Source: Streptoverticillium olivoreticuli subsp. olivoreticuli
Lineage (GTDB): Bacteria; Actinomycetota; Actinomycetes; Streptomycetales; Streptomycetaceae
NCBI RefSeq assembly: GCF_003391135.1
Contig: NZ_CP031455.1
Location: forward strand, 992,001-1,056,000
Length of the DNA: 64,000 bases
Reading direction: 5' to 3'
The position numbers and the translations under genes are program-made. The notes under the pieces were generated by a model that searched no databases, had not been told where the DNA came from, and saw only the letters and a list, made by a program, of their open reading frames with translations. The first letter of the stretch is position 1. Each line of letters starts with the position of its first letter. Positions 7,153 to 15,154 of this stretch are shown here, in pieces.

Positions 7153-10100
7153 ATGTTCCGACTCTCCGCATCCCAGGAGATCGTGTGGCTGCACGAGCAG
7201 ATGCAGCCCGGCAGCCGCGCCTACAACTTCACCGCCACCGTCGACCTGCGCGGCGCCCTCGACGAGGAGGCCCTGCGGGCCGGGCTCGCCGCGGCCCTGG
7301 ACCGGCACCCCGGACTGCGCCTCGAACTCGTGGACCAGCCGGGAGAGTTGCCCGGCCAGCGGGTGCGCGAAGGGTGTCCGCCCCGCCTGCGCACCGTCGA
7401 CCTCGGCCAGGAGGAGCAGCCCGAGGAGGCGTTCGCCCGGCTGCTGCGGGCCGAGGCCGAGACGGCGCTCGACGTCCACGAGGCGCCCCTGCTGCGCTGG
7501 TGCCTGGTCCGCCTCGGTGAGGACCACCACCGGCTGATCCACGTGGAGCACCATCTCGTGCACGACGGGCACTCGTTCGCGATCCTGTTGCGCGACGTGT
7601 TCACCGTGTACCGGGCGCGGGTGCTGGGCGAGCCCGTCGTTCTGCCCGACGCCCCCTCGTACGAGGAGCACATCGCGGCCACCGACGGCCCCGGGCGCCA
7701 GGAGCGCCGGGAGGCCGGGCTGGCCCACTGGCAGCGGGAGCTGGGCGACGCCTCCTTCGATCTGCCGCTCCCCGGCCTCACCCGGCCCGGCGCCGTGCGC
7801 AGGCACGCGGGAGGCCAGCTGCGCCAGACCATCGGCGCGGATCTCGCCGAGCGGCTGCGCGTCCACAGCCGCACCCAGGGCCACACCCCCTTCTCCACCC
7901 TCCTGGGCCTCTTCGCCGAGCTGCTGCGCCGCCACAGCGGGCGCGCCGACCTGGTCGTCGGCACCGCCGTCGGCAACCGCCCGGCGGGGTTCGAGGGGAC
8001 CGCGGGCATGTTCGTCAACACCATTCCGCTGCGGCTCCGGCTGGACCCCGAGGCCGGTGCCGACGCGATGGTGGACGAGGTGACCGACGGCCTGATCCGG
8101 GCGCTGCCCCACCAGGACGTGCCCGTGCAGGTGCTGACCCGCACCCTGGGCCTGCACACCGGCGGCGCGGACAACCCGCTGTTCAGCGTGATGTTCAGCG
8201 CCCATGACGCGCCCCTGCCCGAGATCGCGGTGCCGGGCCTGGAGGTGTCGCTGTTCGAGGGCTTCAACACCGGCACCACCCGCTTCGACCTGGACCTGGT
8301 GCTGATCCCGGACGACCGCCGCACGGTCGGCCCGCGCGGTGGCGCGGCGGGCATGACGCTGGTCTGGGACTACGACCGCGACCTGTTCGCCGAGGAGACC
8401 ACCCGGCTGCTCTCCGAGCGCTTCCTCGGCCTGCTGCGCGCGTATCTGGACGCGCCGTCCACCGCGCTCGCCTCCCTCGCTCCCGAGCCGCCCGCCGCCC
8501 GGCCGGAGCCGGCGCCGGTGGCCGGCGACGGCGTGCTCGACCCCGTGGCACGGGCCGAAGCCGGAGCGACCGCGGTCGTCGCGGGTGCCCGCAAGCTCAC
8601 CTACGGAGAACTGGACGGCCTGGTAGGTGAGTTGGCCGGACGGCTGCGCACCTCGGGGGTGCGGCCGGGCCAGCCGGTGGCGGCCGTGCTGCCGCGCGGC
8701 GTGGACAGCGTGGTGACCCTGCTGGCCTGTCTGCGGCTGGGCGCGGTGTACTGCCCGCTGTCCCCCAACGACCCGGCGGACCGGCTGGAGACGCTGCTGC
8801 GGCGACTGCGCCCGGCGCTCGTGGTGACGGACCGGGAGAGCGCGCTCGCGCTGCCCGCGGAGGGCCTGCCGCTCGCCCTGCTGGACGGTGCGGCGTTCCC
8901 CCGCGCCGAGTCGGCGGACTGCCTCGCGGACGCGGCGTACATCATCCACACCTCGGGCTCCACCGGCCTGCCCAAGGCCGTGGTGGTCGGCCGGGCCGCG
9001 CTGGCCCACCACGCCAAGGTGACGGCGGAGCGGTTCGGGCTGACGCGCGACGACCGGGTGCTGCTCTTCGCCCAGCCCTCGTTCGACGTGGCGCTGGAGG
9101 AGGTTCTGCCGTCGCTGCTCGCCGGTTCCTGCCTCGTCCTGCCGCAACGGGAGGTGCCGACGGCTCCGGAGCTGATCGCGGTGCTGGCCTCGCGCCGGGT
9201 CACGGTCGCCAATCTGCCGACGAGCTATCTCCTGGCAGTGCGCGAGGAGCTGTGCGCCGCGTTCGAGGACGGCCGGTGGGAGCCCCGGCTGCTGGTGTTC
9301 GGCGGGGAGCGGCTGCCCGCCGCCGCGCTGCGGGAGGTGCTCGCGGCCACGGACGCCACCGTCCTCAACGCCTACGGGGTGACCGAGGCGACCATCACCT
9401 CCACCGTCCACGAGGTGACCCGGGAGGGGCTGGACGAGTGCGCCGAGGTGCCGCTGGGCCGGGTGCTGCCGGGGGTCGGGGTGCACGTCCTGGGCGCCGG
9501 GCTGCGTCCGCTGCCCTCGGGGGCGGTCGGCCAACTCGCCGTGTCCGGGGCCGCCCTGGCCGAGGGCTACCTGGGCGGCGAGGAGGCGCGGGCGGCCACC
9601 GCGGCCCGGTTCGTCACCGTGCCGGGGCTCGGCGGCGAGCGGGTCTATCTGACCGGCGACCTCGGCCACCGGGGCCACGACGGACTGGTGCACTTCCTCG
9701 GCCGCCAGGACAACCAGGTCAAACTGCGCGGCTACCGGATCGAGCTGGAGGAGATCGAGGCCGCCGCCTCGGCCGAGCTCGGCGGCCGGTCGTGCGCGGT
9801 CGTCCTCGGCCGGGCCGCCGGCACCCCGTGCCTGGTCGGCTTCCTCGACGGCGGAGCCGAGCCCGACCCCCTGCTGCTGCACAAGGCGCTGTCCGCCCGG
9901 CTGCCCGCCGCGCTCGTCCCGTCCCGCTGGATCCGGCTGGACGCCATGCCGCTGCTGTCCGGCGGCAAGCCGGACCGCGCCGCCCTGGCCCGCCTCGCGG
10001 CCACCGTCCGGGACGAGGCCCGCGACGGCGCGCCGGATACGGCCGCCCCGGCCGACCCGGCGGTGGAGCTGCTGAGCGAGGGCTGGCAGGAGGTGCTGGG

Positions 10101-10278
10101 CCACGGCGACTTCTCGCCGTCGTCCCACTTCTTCCAGGTCGGCGGGCACTCGCTGCTCGCCGCCCAGCTCGCCGCCTGGCTGGAACCCCGCCTCGGCGCC
10201 CGCCCGCCGCTGCGGGTCCTCTTCCGTCACCCCGTCCTCGCCGAGCAGGCCCGCGCCGTCATGGAGGCGACCCGATGA
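7153..10278 (+). CDS. NRPS, C-A-T module
   Basis: 1041 residues. C domain residues ~1-430 with an intact HHLVHDG (near 132). A domain ~445-960 with HTSGSTGLPK (P-loop), NAYGVTEAT, TGD and GGKPDRAAL signatures. Carrier ~970-1041 with the phosphopantetheine Ser in QVGGHSLLAA. Reading the ten pocket positions by eye gives D-V-E-S-V-G-A-I-T-K; the acidic residue in the third position often goes with a basic side chain, but this is only a guess. A leading C domain means it either receives an acyl or aminoacyl starter or accepts from another protein in the cluster. Its stop overlaps the acyl-CoA dehydrogenase start (ATGA), so the two are translationally coupled. Confidence 0.93.
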   Translation: MFRLSASQEIVWLHEQMQPGSRAYNFTATVDLRGALDEEALRAGLAAALDRHPGLRLELVDQPGELPGQRVREGCPPRLRTVDLGQEEQPEEAFARLLRAEAETALDVHEAPLLRWCLVRLGEDHHRLIHVEHHLVHDGHSFAILLRDVFTVYRARVLGEPVVLPDAPSYEEHIAATDGPGRQERREAGLAHWQRELGDASFDLPLPGLTRPGAVRRHAGGQLRQTIGADLAERLRVHSRTQGHTPFSTLLGLFAELLRRHSGRADLVVGTAVGNRPAGFEGTAGMFVNTIPLRLRLDPEAGADAMVDEVTDGLIRALPHQDVPVQVLTRTLGLHTGGADNPLFSVMFSAHDAPLPEIAVPGLEVSLFEGFNTGTTRFDLDLVLIPDDRRTVGPRGGAAGMTLVWDYDRDLFAEETTRLLSERFLGLLRAYLDAPSTALASLAPEPPAARPEPAPVAGDGVLDPVARAEAGATAVVAGARKLTYGELDGLVGELAGRLRTSGVRPGQPVAAVLPRGVDSVVTLLACLRLGAVYCPLSPNDPADRLETLLRRLRPALVVTDRESALALPAEGLPLALLDGAAFPRAESADCLADAAYIIHTSGSTGLPKAVVVGRAALAHHAKVTAERFGLTRDDRVLLFAQPSFDVALEEVLPSLLAGSCLVLPQREVPTAPELIAVLASRRVTVANLPTSYLLAVREELCAAFEDGRWEPRLLVFGGERLPAAALREVLAATDATVLNAYGVTEATITSTVHEVTREGLDECAEVPLGRVLPGVGVHVLGAGLRPLPSGAVGQLAVSGAALAEGYLGGEEARAATAARFVTVPGLGGERVYLTGDLGHRGHDGLVHFLGRQDNQVKLRGYRIELEEIEAAASAELGGRSCAVVLGRAAGTPCLVGFLDGGAEPDPLLLHKALSARLPAALVPSRWIRLDAMPLLSGGKPDRAALARLAATVRDEARDGAPDTAAPADPAVELLSEGWQEVLGHGDFSPSSHFFQVGGHSLLAAQLAAWLEPRLGARPPLRVLFRHPVLAEQARAVMEATR

Positions 10279-11432
10279 GCACCTCCCCCTCGTCCGTCCT
10301 GGAGCACGAACACCGGGAAATCGTCGACGCCTTCGAGTCGTTCGTCCGCCGGGAGCTCGTACCGCTCGCCGCCGACCTGCCGGAGAGCGGCGAGCTGCCT
10401 CCGGCCGATCTACGCGCGTACGTCCGCACCCGCTCGGCCCGGCTGGGCTTCTACGCGGCCGACCACCCCGAGGAGCTGGGCGGCTCCGACCTGCCGTTCA
10501 GCGCCGTGGTGCAGCTGCACCACGCGGCGGGCCGCAGCGGCTGCCCGCTGGCCCCGTACGCGCTGGCCGGCTCGGACGGACCGAGCCCGCTGCTGCGGCA
10601 GGGCACCGAAGAGCAGATCAAGCGCTACCTGATGCCGCTGGTGCGCGGCGAGGCGACACGCTGCCTGGCGCTGACCGAACCCAACGCGGGCTCGGACGCC
10701 TTCCACCTCACCAGCACCGCGACCCGCCAGGAGGACGGCGGCTGGCTGCTGTCCGGCCGCAAGACCTTCGTGAGCAACGCCGGACACGCGGACTTCGCGA
10801 TCGTGGTGGCCAGGGCCGAGGAGGGTCCGACGGCCTTCGTGGTGGAGATGGACGACCCCCGGCTGCGGATCGGCCAGCGCTACGCCGGCATGTCCGGCGA
10901 GGAGCTGTTCGAGCTGGTGCTGGACGAGGTGCGGCTGCCCGCCGACGCGGTCATCGGCGGCGAGGCGGGCGTCGGCGCGGCACTGGGCAACGGCATCGAC
11001 AGCCTCTCCTGCGGCCGTCTGGTGGTGGCCGCGATGTGCAACGGCATCGCCGAGTACGCCCTCCGCCTAGGCGTGGAGTACGCCCGCGAGCGGCGGTCCT
11101 TCGGCGAACGGATCGGCTCCTACCAGCACGTCCAGGAGCACCTGGTGAGCAGCCGGGCGGAGGTGGAGGCGGCCAAGCTGCTGACCCTCGCCTGCGCGCG
11201 GCTGGTGGACCGGGGAGTGGAGGCGCCGGAGAACGCGGCGCTGGCCAAGCTGACCGCCTCCGAGACGGCGGTGCGCGTCGTCGACCGCTCGCTGCGGGTG
11301 CACGGGGCGACGGGCTGGGTCCGCGGCCATCCGCTGGAGTTCCTGTACCGGTACGTCCGGATGATGACGATCATCGAGGGCACCTCGGAGATCCAGAAGG
11401 TGATCATCGCCCGGGCCATGGGCCTGGGCTGA
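10275..11432 (+). CDS. Acyl-CoA dehydrogenase-family flavoenzyme in NRPS operon
   Basis: 385 residues, the usual length. LALTEPNAGSD (FAD/substrate motif), a YARERRSFGERIGSYQHVQ segment, and the catalytic-base region IIEGTSEIQK with Glu near residue 367 are all present, so it should be an active alpha,beta-dehydrogenase. In NRPS operons this family oxidises carrier-bound acyl or aminoacyl thioesters, for example prolyl to pyrrolyl units in prodigiosin-type pathways. Its position inside the operon, with a 4-base overlap to the C-A-T gene, suggests a carrier-tethered substrate. Which carrier it serves is not visible. Confidence 0.88.
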   Translation: MSTSPSSVLEHEHREIVDAFESFVRRELVPLAADLPESGELPPADLRAYVRTRSARLGFYAADHPEELGGSDLPFSAVVQLHHAAGRSGCPLAPYALAGSDGPSPLLRQGTEEQIKRYLMPLVRGEATRCLALTEPNAGSDAFHLTSTATRQEDGGWLLSGRKTFVSNAGHADFAIVVARAEEGPTAFVVEMDDPRLRIGQRYAGMSGEELFELVLDEVRLPADAVIGGEAGVGAALGNGIDSLSCGRLVVAAMCNGIAEYALRLGVEYARERRSFGERIGSYQHVQEHLVSSRAEVEAAKLLTLACARLVDRGVEAPENAALAKLTASETAVRVVDRSLRVHGATGWVRGHPLEFLYRYVRMMTIIEGTSEIQKVIIARAMGLG

Positions 11433-11476
11433 GCGCTCGCCCTTCCGCCACCCCGATCTCTTCGAACCGAGGAATC

Positions 11477-14400
11477 ATGACCACTGCATCCATCGCCTAC
11501 GGCGCGGCACCGGCCGCCCCCGGCTGGGACGACGTCCTGGCCCGCTACGCGGACCGGGTCCTGCAGGACCCGAAAGCCCCCGCCGTCGAGGACGGCGAAC
11601 TGACCTGGACCTACGGAGAGTTGGACGCGCTGGCCGAGCGCACCGCCGAGGCGCTGCGCGACCGGGTACGGCCCGGCGACCTCGTCGGCGTGTGCCTGGA
11701 CCGCTCCGTGGCCCTGGTGGCGACGGCCGTGGCACTGGCCCGCCTCGGCGCGGTCTACCTCCCGCTCGGCCCGCGCCCCGGCGAGCGGCGGCTGGCCGCG
11801 GTCACCGACCGGCTGCGCGTGGCCTGCCTCATCGGGACGGCCGAGGTGCTGCCGCGGGCGTACCGCCCGGACGAGACGCCCCTGCCCCTGCCCGAGCGGG
11901 GGGCGAACGCGGGCGGCCCGGCCCTCGCCGCCTTCCCCGCCGAGCCTTCCGCCGCCCTGCGCACGGCACCCGAGGGCGCCTTCTACGCGGTGCTCACCTC
12001 GGGTTCGACCGGCACGCCGAAGGCGGTGGCGGTGTCCGGTCCGGCCCTGGCCCACCGGCTGCGCTGGTACGCCGGACGCACCGGATGCGGCCCCGGCGAC
12101 CGGCACAGCCTGCTGGTCGGCCCCTCCTTCGACCCGCACATCATGGAGCTGTGGACGGCCCTGACCTCCGGGGCGACGCTCACCGTCCCGCCGGACGCCG
12201 TCCGCTGGGACCCGGACACCCTCACCGACTGGTGGCGGAGCGCGGGCGTGACCGTCACCATCCTGCCCACTCCCCTGGCCGAACTCGTCATGGAGCGGCC
12301 CTGGCCGCGCGATCTGCCGCTGCGCCATCTCCAGACCGGCGGCGACCGGCTGCGCCGCCGCCCCGGGACGGACGTCACCGCGCAGGTCGACAACGCCTAC
12401 GGCCCGGCCGAGGCGACCGTCCTGGTCACCACCCACGAGCTGACGGGTGCCGCGGAGGACGGTCTGCCGCCGATCGGCTCGCCGGTGGCGGGTGTGGCGC
12501 TCTGTGTCACCGACGACGGGGGCCGGGTCGTGCCGCGCGGAGAGGAGGGCGAACTGCGCGTCGGCGGGGCCGGGCTGGCCCTCGGCTACCTCGACGAGGA
12601 GCTGACGGCCCGGCGCTTCGTGGCACCGCCTCCGGAGCTGACCGGCACCGACCGCGTCTACCGCACCGGGGACCGGGTGCGGATGCGGGAGGACGGCGTG
12701 CTGGAGTTCCTCGGCCGTCTCGACGAGCAGCTGAAGATACGGGGCGTACGGATCGAACCGGCCGAGATCGAGGCGGTGTTCGAGCGCGATCCGCGCATCC
12801 TGCGCGCGGCGGTGGCGGTCAAGAGCTCGGAACGGGGAGGCAGCCTGTTGATCGCGTTCGTCCGCACCGCACCCGGCCAGGAGGCCCCTGACGAGGCCGA
12901 GCTGCTGGCATCGGCGAGCGAATGGCTGCCGGAGCAGGCCGTGCCGTCGGCGGTCCGGTGCGTCGACGCCTTCCCGCTCGACGCGAACGGCAAGGTGGAC
13001 CGTGCCGCACTGCTCGCCGCGCGGCACCCGGAACCCGCCGCGGCTCGGACGGCGGAGGGCTCCCCCACCGAGGAGCTGGTCGTCGGCCTGTGCCGCGAGC
13101 TGCTGGGCAACCCGGAGATCGGCCCCGGCGACAACTTCCTCGGCGCGGGCGGCGATTCGCTGACGGCGGCCCGGCTGCTGACCGCCTTGGAGGAGGAGTG
13201 CGGAGTGCGGCTGCGGGCACCGCAACTGCTGCGCCAGCCGGATCTGCGCGCCATCGCGGCACTGCTGGACGACACGGTCCGTCCGGCGTCCGGGAGCGAC
13301 GCCCGAAGCACGCCGCAGGGTTCCGGGGGCACCGGCCCCCAGGAGAAGCGGCCGACGAGCGAAACCGACCGGCCCGGCGGCGTACTCGGCCGGATCATCG
13401 ACCACGCCGCCGACACCCCCGAGGCCCTGGCCGTATGGGACGGCACCCAGGCGCTCACCTACCGCGAACTGACCGCCGCCGCCCAGCGCCTGGCCACCAC
13501 CCTCCGCCACCGCGGCGTCACCCCCGGCACCGCCGTGGGCCTCCTGCTGCCGCACTCGGTGGGCGTCGTCGTCGCCAAGCTCGCCGTCTGGTGGGCGGGC
13601 GGCCACTACGTCCCGCTGGACGCGGCCTACCCTCGCGCGCGCACCGAGACGATGCTGGCGGACTCCGAAGCTGTCCTCGTCGTGGGCCAGAAGGACCTGC
13701 TGGAGACCGCCGGCATCGCGGCCGGCCGGTCCCTGGCCGTCGCCGCGGGCGGAGCGCCCGAAACCGGCCCGGATGAGCCCCTGCTGGGGCCCTGCTCCTA
13801 CGATCCGGACGCGCTCGCCTACGTGATGTACACCTCGGGCTCGACCGGCCGCCCCAAGGGAGTGGCGATCCCCCAGCGGGCCGTGGCCGAACTGACCGTC
13901 GACCCGGACTATGTGACGATCACCGCCCGCGACCGGATGCTCTTCCACTCGCCGCTGACCTTCGACGCCTCCCCCTTCGAGGTGTGGGTGGCGCTGGCCA
14001 ACGGGGCCGCCGTGGTCGTGTCCACCGCCGACCGGCAGTCCCTGGAGAGCCTGGGCCGGGACGTGGAACGGCTGGGCGCCACCGCGGCGTTGCTGACCGC
14101 TGCGCTCTTCCACCACCTGGCCGAGCGCGGCTCGTCGGTCTTCGCCGTGCTGCGCACGCTGCTCGTCGGCGGCGAGGCGCTGTCGGCGCGGCACGCGCGC
14201 GCCGTGCTGCGCGAGTACCCGTGGCTGGAGCTGGTCAACGGCTACGGTCCGACCGAGGCGACCACCTTCGCCACCTGCCACCGGGTGCGCGAAACCGACT
14301 GCGACGGCCCACCGCCCATCGGCCGCCCGGTCGCCGGGGCGACGGCCCACGTCCTGGACAAGCACGGCGAACCACTGCCGCCGGGCGCCCGCGGCGAACT

Positions 14401-15154
14401 GTGGCTCGGCGGCTCCCGGCTCGCCCGGGGCTATCTGCGCCAGCCCGAGCGCACGGCCGAGAGCTTTGTGGAGCACCCTTCGCTGGGCCCGCTCTACCGC
14501 ACCGGCGACCTCGCCTCGGCGCGTCCCGACGGCGTCCTGGAGTTCCACGGCCGCCTGGACGACCAGGTGAAGGTCCGCGGCTACCGCATCGAGCCCGGCG
14601 AGATCGAGCACGCGCTGCGCTCCCATCCGCAGGTGTCCGACGCGGCGGTCACCGTGGTGCGGCACGACGCCGGGGACGCGCGGCTGACGGCCTTCGTCGT
14701 CCCCGCGGACGGCGCCCGTCCCGCCCCCGCCGAGCTGCGCGACCACTTGGCGGACCGGCTTCCCCCGCACCTGCTGCCCAACGCGTGGTCGGTCGTCACC
14801 GCTCTGCCGCTGACCCCCTACGGCAAGGTCGACCGCCGCGCCCTGGCCGAACTCCCGCAGCCCGGCGGACCCGAGGCCCCGGACAGCGGTGAGCTGACGC
14901 CGATGCAGCAGGCGGTGGCGGATGCCTGGGGACGCGCCCTGGAGCGCGAAGTTGCCGACCCCGACGCCGACTTCCTGGCCCTGGGCGGCCATTCCCTGCT
15001 GGCACTCGGCATCGTGGACGACCTCCGCGAGGACCTGGGGGTGGACCTCCCGCTCGCGGCGTTCTTCTCCTCCCCCACCGTGGCCGGGCAGGCACGGCTG
15101 ATCGAGGACGAGCTGGCCAAGGCGTACGGCGCGGAGACCGAGGGCGGCCGATGA
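11477..15154 (+). CDS. NRPS, A-T-A-T protein lacking condensation domains
   Basis: 1225 residues with a GAGGAATC site before ATG 11477. A1 ~30-510 ([24 protein letters not shown]), T1 with GAGGDSLTAAR (Ser near 557), A2 ~640-1130 (MYTSGSTGRPK, NGYGPTEAT, YRTGD, YGKVDRRAL), T2 with [10 protein letters not shown] (Ser near 1170). By-eye pocket codes are D-P-M-P-Q-G-A-V-L-K for A1 (unassigned) and D-A-F-A-L-G-G-T-F-K for A2, which is close to the known valine code. No C domain sits between the two modules or at either end. Peptide bonds must therefore be made by C domains on partner proteins, or the second carrier loads other proteins. Stop overlaps the next start (ATGA). Confidence 0.93.
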   Translation: MTTASIAYGAAPAAPGWDDVLARYADRVLQDPKAPAVEDGELTWTYGELDALAERTAEALRDRVRPGDLVGVCLDRSVALVATAVALARLGAVYLPLGPRPGERRLAAVTDRLRVACLIGTAEVLPRAYRPDETPLPLPERGANAGGPALAAFPAEPSAALRTAPEGAFYAVLTSGSTGTPKAVAVSGPALAHRLRWYAGRTGCGPGDRHSLLVGPSFDPHIMELWTALTSGATLTVPPDAVRWDPDTLTDWWRSAGVTVTILPTPLAELVMERPWPRDLPLRHLQTGGDRLRRRPGTDVTAQVDNAYGPAEATVLVTTHELTGAAEDGLPPIGSPVAGVALCVTDDGGRVVPRGEEGELRVGGAGLALGYLDEELTARRFVAPPPELTGTDRVYRTGDRVRMREDGVLEFLGRLDEQLKIRGVRIEPAEIEAVFERDPRILRAAVAVKSSERGGSLLIAFVRTAPGQEAPDEAELLASASEWLPEQAVPSAVRCVDAFPLDANGKVDRAALLAARHPEPAAARTAEGSPTEELVVGLCRELLGNPEIGPGDNFLGAGGDSLTAARLLTALEEECGVRLRAPQLLRQPDLRAIAALLDDTVRPASGSDARSTPQGSGGTGPQEKRPTSETDRPGGVLGRIIDHAADTPEALAVWDGTQALTYRELTAAAQRLATTLRHRGVTPGTAVGLLLPHSVGVVVAKLAVWWAGGHYVPLDAAYPRARTETMLADSEAVLVVGQKDLLETAGIAAGRSLAVAAGGAPETGPDEPLLGPCSYDPDALAYVMYTSGSTGRPKGVAIPQRAVAELTVDPDYVTITARDRMLFHSPLTFDASPFEVWVALANGAAVVVSTADRQSLESLGRDVERLGATAALLTAALFHHLAERGSSVFAVLRTLLVGGEALSARHARAVLREYPWLELVNGYGPTEATTFATCHRVRETDCDGPPPIGRPVAGATAHVLDKHGEPLPPGARGELWLGGSRLARGYLRQPERTAESFVEHPSLGPLYRTGDLASARPDGVLEFHGRLDDQVKVRGYRIEPGEIEHALRSHPQVSDAAVTVVRHDAGDARLTAFVVPADGARPAPAELRDHLADRLPPHLLPNAWSVVTALPLTPYGKVDRRALAELPQPGGPEAPDSGELTPMQQAVADAWGRALEREVADPDADFLALGGHSLLALGIVDDLREDLGVDLPLAAFFSSPTVAGQARLIEDELAKAYGAETEGGR

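Noticed and set aside
4956..14992. Very long open frames on the minus strand opposite the MFS and NRPS genes
   Set aside because: They mirror GC-rich codons of the plus-strand genes, have low-complexity composition and no domain motifs; they are shadows.
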